DNA from: Acidovorax sp. NO-1
GTDB lineage: Bacteria; Pseudomonadota; Gammaproteobacteria; Burkholderiales; Burkholderiaceae_C
Length of the DNA: 64,000 nt
NCBI RefSeq assembly: GCF_000238595.1
Contig: NZ_AGTS01000072.1
Span: 44,499-108,498 of the forward strand
Direction: 5' to 3'
Shown here piece by piece: positions 60,251-64,000 of the stretch (its first letter is position 1; every line of letters begins with the position of its first letter). The translations under genes and the position numbers were made by a program. The notes below the pieces were generated by a model. That model had not been told where the DNA came from. It did no database searches and worked only from the letters and a program-made list of their open reading frames with translations.

Positions 60251-61912
60251 ATGAACCCCCGAGACATCCCCCCCGAGGCCTTCCACGCCAGCGGCGCCGA
60301 GGTGCAAGCCATCGACTTCGGCTACGTGCGCTCGCCCGACCAGGACAGTGCCACACCCGCGCAGCACCCCGTCGTCATCGTGGGCGCGGGCCCGGTGGGT
60401 CTGTCTCTGGCCATCGACCTGGCCCAGCGCGGGCAGCGTGTGGTGGTGCTGGACAACGACCACAAGCTGTCCATCGGCTCGCGCGCCATCTGCTTTTCCA
60501 AGCGCACGCTGGAGATCTGGGACCGCCTGGGCGTGGGCCAGCGCATGGTGGACAAGGGCGTCTCGTGGAACGTGGGCCGCGTGTTCCTCAAGAGCGACGA
60601 GGTTTTCGAATTCAACCTGCTGCCCGAGGAGGGCCACGAGCGCCCGGCCTTCATCAACCTGCAGCAGTACTACGCCGAGGCCTACCTGGTGGAGCGCGCC
60701 CTGCAGCTGCCGGGCATCGACATCCGCTGGCACAACAAGGTGACCGCTGTGGCGCCGCGTGCCGACGGCGCTCTGCTCACCGTGAACACGCCCGAAGGCG
60801 ACTACGCGATCGACGCGCAGTGGGTGGCCGCGTGCGACGGCTCGCGCTCGCCCCTGCGCCAGCTGATGGGCCTGGAGAGCAAGGGCCGCATCTTCCACGA
60901 CCGCTTCCTGATCGCCGATGTGCGCCTGGACAGCGACGTGAACTTCCCCACCGAGCGCTGGTTCTGGTTCGACCCGCCCTTTCACCCCGGCCAGAGCGTG
61001 CTGCTGCACCGCCAGCCCGACAACGTCTGGCGCATTGACTTCCAGCTCGGCTGGGACGCCGACCCGGACGAAGAAAAGAAGCCCGAGAACATCCTCCCCC
61101 GCGTGCAGGCGCTGCTGGGGCCGGGCGTGAAGTTCACGCTCGACTGGGCCAGCGTCTACACCTTTGCCTGCCTGCGCATGGACCGGTTCGTGCACGGCCG
61201 CGTGGTGTTTGCGGGCGACAGCGCGCACGGCGTATCGCCCTTTGGCGCGCGCGGGGCCAACAGCGGCGTGCAGGATGCCGAAAACTTGGCGTGGAAGCTC
61301 GACTGGGTACTCAAAGGCCTGGCGCCCGATGCCCTGGTGGCCACCTACGGGCCCGAGCGCGAGTTCGCCGCCGACGAGAACCTGTGCAACTCCACCCGCG
61401 CCACCGACTTCATCACGCCCAAGAGCGCCATCAGCCACCTCTTCCGCGCGGCCGTGCTGGAGCTGGCGCGCGAGCACCCGTTTGCGCGCCGCATGGTCAA
61501 CAGCGGGCGGCTGTCGGTGCCCGCCACGCTGCGCAACTCACCGCTCAACACGCCGGACTGCGACGATGACTTTTCCGGCACCCAGGTGCCGGGTGCCGTG
61601 CTGCCGGATGCCCCCGTGCTGTGCAACGGCCAGCCCGGCTGGCTGCTGCGCACGCTGGGGCCGGACTTCACGCTGCTGGTGTTCGGCGCGGCGCCTGCCT
61701 GGGCCCACCGCCTGCCGCTGGTGAAGGTGCTGCAGATCGGCACCGACGTGCACGATGTGCAGGACGCACAGGGCCTGGTCACGCAGCGGCTCAATGCCCG
61801 GCCCGGGACCATGGTGCTGGTGCGGCCTGACCAGCACCTGTGCGCGCGCTGGCGCGCTGCCAGCGAAGCGCAGGTACGCCAGGCCCTGGCGCGCGCCATG
61901 GCCGCCGCCTGA
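60251..61912 (+). CDS. FAD-dependent monooxygenase (PHBH/MhpA type)
   Basis: A 553-residue group A flavin monooxygenase: VVIVGAGPVGLSLAIDLAQ, the DG segment ACDGSRSPLRQ, and the second FAD motif RVVFAGDSAHGVSPFGARG, followed by NLAWKLDWVLKG. The C-terminal extension is thioredoxin-like, as in MhpA-type hydroxylases. Aromatic hydroxylation is likely; substrate not known. It pairs with the DUF2783 gene next to it. Confidence 0.9.
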   Translation: MNPRDIPPEAFHASGAEVQAIDFGYVRSPDQDSATPAQHPVVIVGAGPVGLSLAIDLAQRGQRVVVLDNDHKLSIGSRAICFSKRTLEIWDRLGVGQRMVDKGVSWNVGRVFLKSDEVFEFNLLPEEGHERPAFINLQQYYAEAYLVERALQLPGIDIRWHNKVTAVAPRADGALLTVNTPEGDYAIDAQWVAACDGSRSPLRQLMGLESKGRIFHDRFLIADVRLDSDVNFPTERWFWFDPPFHPGQSVLLHRQPDNVWRIDFQLGWDADPDEEKKPENILPRVQALLGPGVKFTLDWASVYTFACLRMDRFVHGRVVFAGDSAHGVSPFGARGANSGVQDAENLAWKLDWVLKGLAPDALVATYGPEREFAADENLCNSTRATDFITPKSAISHLFRAAVLELAREHPFARRMVNSGRLSVPATLRNSPLNTPDCDDDFSGTQVPGAVLPDAPVLCNGQPGWLLRTLGPDFTLLVFGAAPAWAHRLPLVKVLQIGTDVHDVQDAQGLVTQRLNARPGTMVLVRPDQHLCARWRAASEAQVRQALARAMAAA

Positions 61913-61940
61913 CATGCACGATGAACTGCGGAGCCCCCAC

Positions 61941-62201
61941 ATGCTGATCACCCATCCCCACCTTCAGGCGAGCGACGACTTTTACGAGGCGCTGCTCACG
62001 GCGCACGAGGGCTTGTCCACAGAGGAAAGCCACGCCATGAATGCGCGGCTGGTGCTGCTGCTGGCCAACCACATCGGCGATCAGGACACCCTGACCGAAG
62101 CGCTATCGCTGGCGCGCGGGCGCGCCCAGGGCCGCACGGCGCAGACCCCTGCAGCGCCCGCCGCGATCGCACCGGTGGCACCCGTGCACGCGGCGGCCTG
62201 A
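61941..62201 (+). CDS. DUF2783 small protein
   Basis: An 86-residue protein of the DUF2783 family: ASDDFYEALLTAHEGLSTEE, then LVLLLANHIGDQDTL, and an Ala/Pro-rich tail. Members are usually encoded next to FAD monooxygenases like the one before it; role unknown. I chose the ATG at 61941 (MLITHPHLQ) with CGGAG before it; an ATG at 61914 is possible. Confidence 0.85.
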   Translation: MLITHPHLQASDDFYEALLTAHEGLSTEESHAMNARLVLLLANHIGDQDTLTEALSLARGRAQGRTAQTPAAPAAIAPVAPVHAAA

Positions 62202-62275
62202 CGATGGGAGATGCGGGCAAAAACGCAGCACTGCGGGTGTGCTGTGCGCCCGCCCGCCAACCCCGTTTGCTACTT

Positions 62276-62329
62276 AAATAATAGCTGTTAGCGCTTTCTG
62301 GATAAGCGCTGGAGGCCGATTTTGATGTG
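62276..62329 (+). repeat. Dispersed repeat family 2, copy 9
   Basis: AATAATAGCTGTTAGCGCTT then GATAAGCGCTGGAGGCCGAT. It lies 75 bp after the DUF2783 stop, in sense orientation, in the convergent gap with livF. Confidence 0.75.
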
Positions 62330-62358
62330 ATTCTCGAACGTCACAAGCGCCCGCCGCT

Positions 62359-63126
62359 TCAGGCGGGTTCCAGGGCTTCGGTGTGCGCGGTACCGCCGAT
62401 GCCCAGGTAGGTATCGATGATGCGGCGGTCGCTCAGCAGGTCCTGGGCGGCGCCCGTGAGCGCCACCGCGCCCATCTCCAGCACGTAGGCGCGGTCGGCC
62501 ACGCGCAGCGCGGCGCGGGCGTTCTGCTCCACCAGCAGCACCGACACGCCGTGCTCGCGCAGCGATGACACCACGTGCAGCACCTCGCGCACGATCAGTG
62601 GCGCGAGGCCGAGCGAGGGCTCGTCCAGCAGCAGCAGGCGCGGGCGCGCCATCAGCGCACGGCCAATGGCCAGCATCTGCCGCTCGCCGCCCGAGAGCGT
62701 GGACGCCAGCTGAGGGCGCCGCTCGCGCAGGCGCGGGAAGATGGCGAACACCTCCTCCATGCGCTCGGCCTGGTCGCGCTGGCCCTTGCGCCAGCGCGAA
62801 AAGCCGCCCAGCAGCAGGTTGTCTTCCACCGACATGTCGCCAAACAGCTCGCGCTTTTCAGGCACCAGGCCCACGCCCCGCGTCACCATGGCCTCGACGC
62901 TCGGGCGCGCGATGCGTTCGCCCGCCAGGCTGATGGAACCTGTGGAGCCCAGCAGCCCCATGGCCGCACACAGCAGCGTGGTCTTGCCCGCGCCGTTGGG
63001 GCCGATCACGGTGACGATCTCGCCCTCGTTCACGGAAAGCTGCACCTGGTGCACCGCCTGGACCGGCCCGTAGGACACCGACAGGTCCTGCAACTGCAAC
63101 AGGGGTGTGGGGGCACTGGCGCTCAT
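62359..63126 (-). CDS. livF: LivF, branched-chain amino acid type ABC ATPase
   Basis: A 255-residue ABC ATPase of the LivF group: Walker A GPNGAGKTTLL, signature LSGGERQMLAIGRALMA, Walker B LLLLDEPSLGLAP and the His switch. It overlaps livG by 4 bp. The transporter uses binding proteins of the type seen at 30081, though the two are far apart and their pairing is unknown. Confidence 0.92.
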   Translation of the reverse strand: MSASAPTPLLQLQDLSVSYGPVQAVHQVQLSVNEGEIVTVIGPNGAGKTTLLCAAMGLLGSTGSISLAGERIARPSVEAMVTRGVGLVPEKRELFGDMSVEDNLLLGGFSRWRKGQRDQAERMEEVFAIFPRLRERRPQLASTLSGGERQMLAIGRALMARPRLLLLDEPSLGLAPLIVREVLHVVSSLREHGVSVLLVEQNARAALRVADRAYVLEMGAVALTGAAQDLLSDRRIIDTYLGIGGTAHTEALEPA

Positions 63127-64000
63127 GCTGCGGCTCCGGGGGTGGGGGTCAAAGAAGAAGGGGCGACAGCGGGCGCGGCCGGCGGCTGTGGCTCATCGTC
63201 GCCACCGCCCAGGTAGGCATCCAGCACACGCTGGTTGCGCTGCACGTCGTGCGGCGTGCCTTCGGCGATCACGGTGCCGAACTCCAGCACCGTGATGCGG
63301 TCGGCCAGGTTCATCACAAACTCCATGTCGTGTTCCACCACCAGGATGCCCAGGCCCTCGGCGCGCAACTGGCGCAGCAGGTCGGCCAGAGCGCGCTTTT
63401 CGAGGTGGCGCAAGCCCGCAGCGGGCTCATCGAGCAACAGGATCGCCGGCTGGCCGGCCAGCGCGCGGGCGATCTCCACGATGCGCTGCTGGCCCAGAGC
63501 CAGCGATGCGGCGGGTGTGTCGGCAAACGCACCCAGCCCGCAGCGCTCGATCTGGCGGCGGGCCTCGGCCAGCAGGGCTGCCTCTTCGGCCCGGTCCAGC
63601 CGCAGCATGGAGGCGATCCAGCCGCGCCGTGCGCGCTGGTGGGCGCCCAGCGCCACGTTCTCCACCACGCTGCGCTGCCCCAGCAGGCGCACATGCTGGA
63701 AGGTGCGTGCCATGCCCAGCCGGGCAAACTCGCGCGACGGGCGCCGCAGCATCGCGCGGTCCATCAGGCGCACCTCGCCTTCGGTGGCGTCGTCCACGCC
63801 CGAAATCATGTTGAAGAAGGTGCTCTTGCCGGCGCCGTTGGGGCCAATGAGGGCGTGCACCTCGCCGGCCTTCACGTCCATGGACACCGCGTTGTTCGCC
63901 ACCAGGCCGCCAAAGCGTTTGGTGACCTTGCGGGCCTGCAGCAGCGTGGTGCCGGCGGCGGGCAGCGTGCGCTGCACCAGCGCGGCGGCCGTGCGCGCGG
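63123..64000 (-). CDS. livG: LivG-type ABC ATPase, 5' end unresolved, possibly fused to LivM
   Basis: An ABC ATPase of the LivG group: KRFGGLVANNAVSMDVKAGE, Walker A GPNGAGKSTFF, the family segment ARTFQHVRLLGQRSVVENV, signature SLALGQQRIVEIARAL and Walker B LLLDEPAAGL. The C-terminus carries an extra Pro/Ala-rich tail of about 25 residues. A GTG at 63977 could start a 284-residue protein, but the frame stays open to the window edge, so the gene may continue as a permease-ATPase (LivM-LivG) fusion. Confidence 0.85.
   Translation of the reverse strand, partial: ARTAAALVQRTLPAAGTTLLQARKVTKRFGGLVANNAVSMDVKAGEVHALIGPNGAGKSTFFNMISGVDDATEGEVRLMDRAMLRRPSREFARLGMARTFQHVRLLGQRSVVENVALGAHQRARRGWIASMLRLDRAEEAALLAEARRQIERCGLGAFADTPAASLALGQQRIVEIARALAGQPAILLLDEPAAGLRHLEKRALADLLRQLRAEGLGILVVEHDMEFVMNLADRITVLEFGTVIAEGTPHDVQRNQRVLDAYLGGGDDEPQPPAAPAVAPSSLTPTPGAAA

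Overview
This is a GC-rich stretch of a betaproteobacterial chromosome, most likely Burkholderiales, family Comamonadaceae, close to Acidovorax. The evidence is the order of the flagellar genes, two TctC-type (Bug family) solute-binding proteins, the style of the proteins, and two families of dispersed non-coding repeats typical of that family. I saw no rRNA, tRNA, CRISPR array, transposase or phage gene.

Region 1 (1-19869), flagellar locus. The 3' part of flhA runs into flhF and a degenerate flhG-like gene, then fliA (sigma-28). A 266-bp inverted-repeat element sits directly against the fliA start codon. On the other strand lie flgN, flgM and flgA. flgM has a probable sigma-28 promoter and an apparent one-base frameshift. 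Divergent from them runs the rod, hook and ring operon flgBCDEFGHIJ, then flgKL. An unrecognised secreted protein is inserted between flgH and flgI, and an HDOD signalling protein follows flgL.

Region 2 (19946-28744), amino-acid and small-molecule genes: a MocR-type regulator, a LysE-type exporter, an EamA-type transporter, a PLP aminotransferase and a GST. A tight run follows with two PhzF-family genes (the first frameshifted), a VOC protein and a threonine-dehydratase-like enzyme.

Region 3 (28957-43821), catabolic genes. A plus-strand group holds a cyclase-family hydrolase, a lone ABC binding protein, a PRISE-type reductase, an enolase-superfamily enzyme and a TctC protein. It converges on a minus-strand operon led by an IclR regulator. 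That operon holds a thiolase-like protein without the usual nucleophile motif, a DUF35 partner, a TctC protein, an ADP-forming acyl-CoA ligase, an ACAD10/11-like acyl-CoA dehydrogenase, an SDR and an APH-fold kinase. The last three resemble the machinery that processes 4-hydroxyacyl-CoA by phosphorylation and elimination, as in levulinate catabolism.

Region 4 (44043-64000), mixed housekeeping: a histidine phosphatase, a creatininase-family amidase, a small membrane protein, AlaX-type editing protein, a DUF748 envelope protein, DsbD/ScsB, a redoxin, a porin, a lower-GC orphan gene flanked by a duplicated gene start, a CoA-binding protein, MetY, an IclR regulator, an MBL-fold protein, an FAD monooxygenase with DUF2783, and LivF/LivG.

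Two repeat families (six and nine copies) lie mostly just 3' of genes, in the gene's own direction. Two family-2 copies are read through as protein, one of them inside the DsbD signal peptide.
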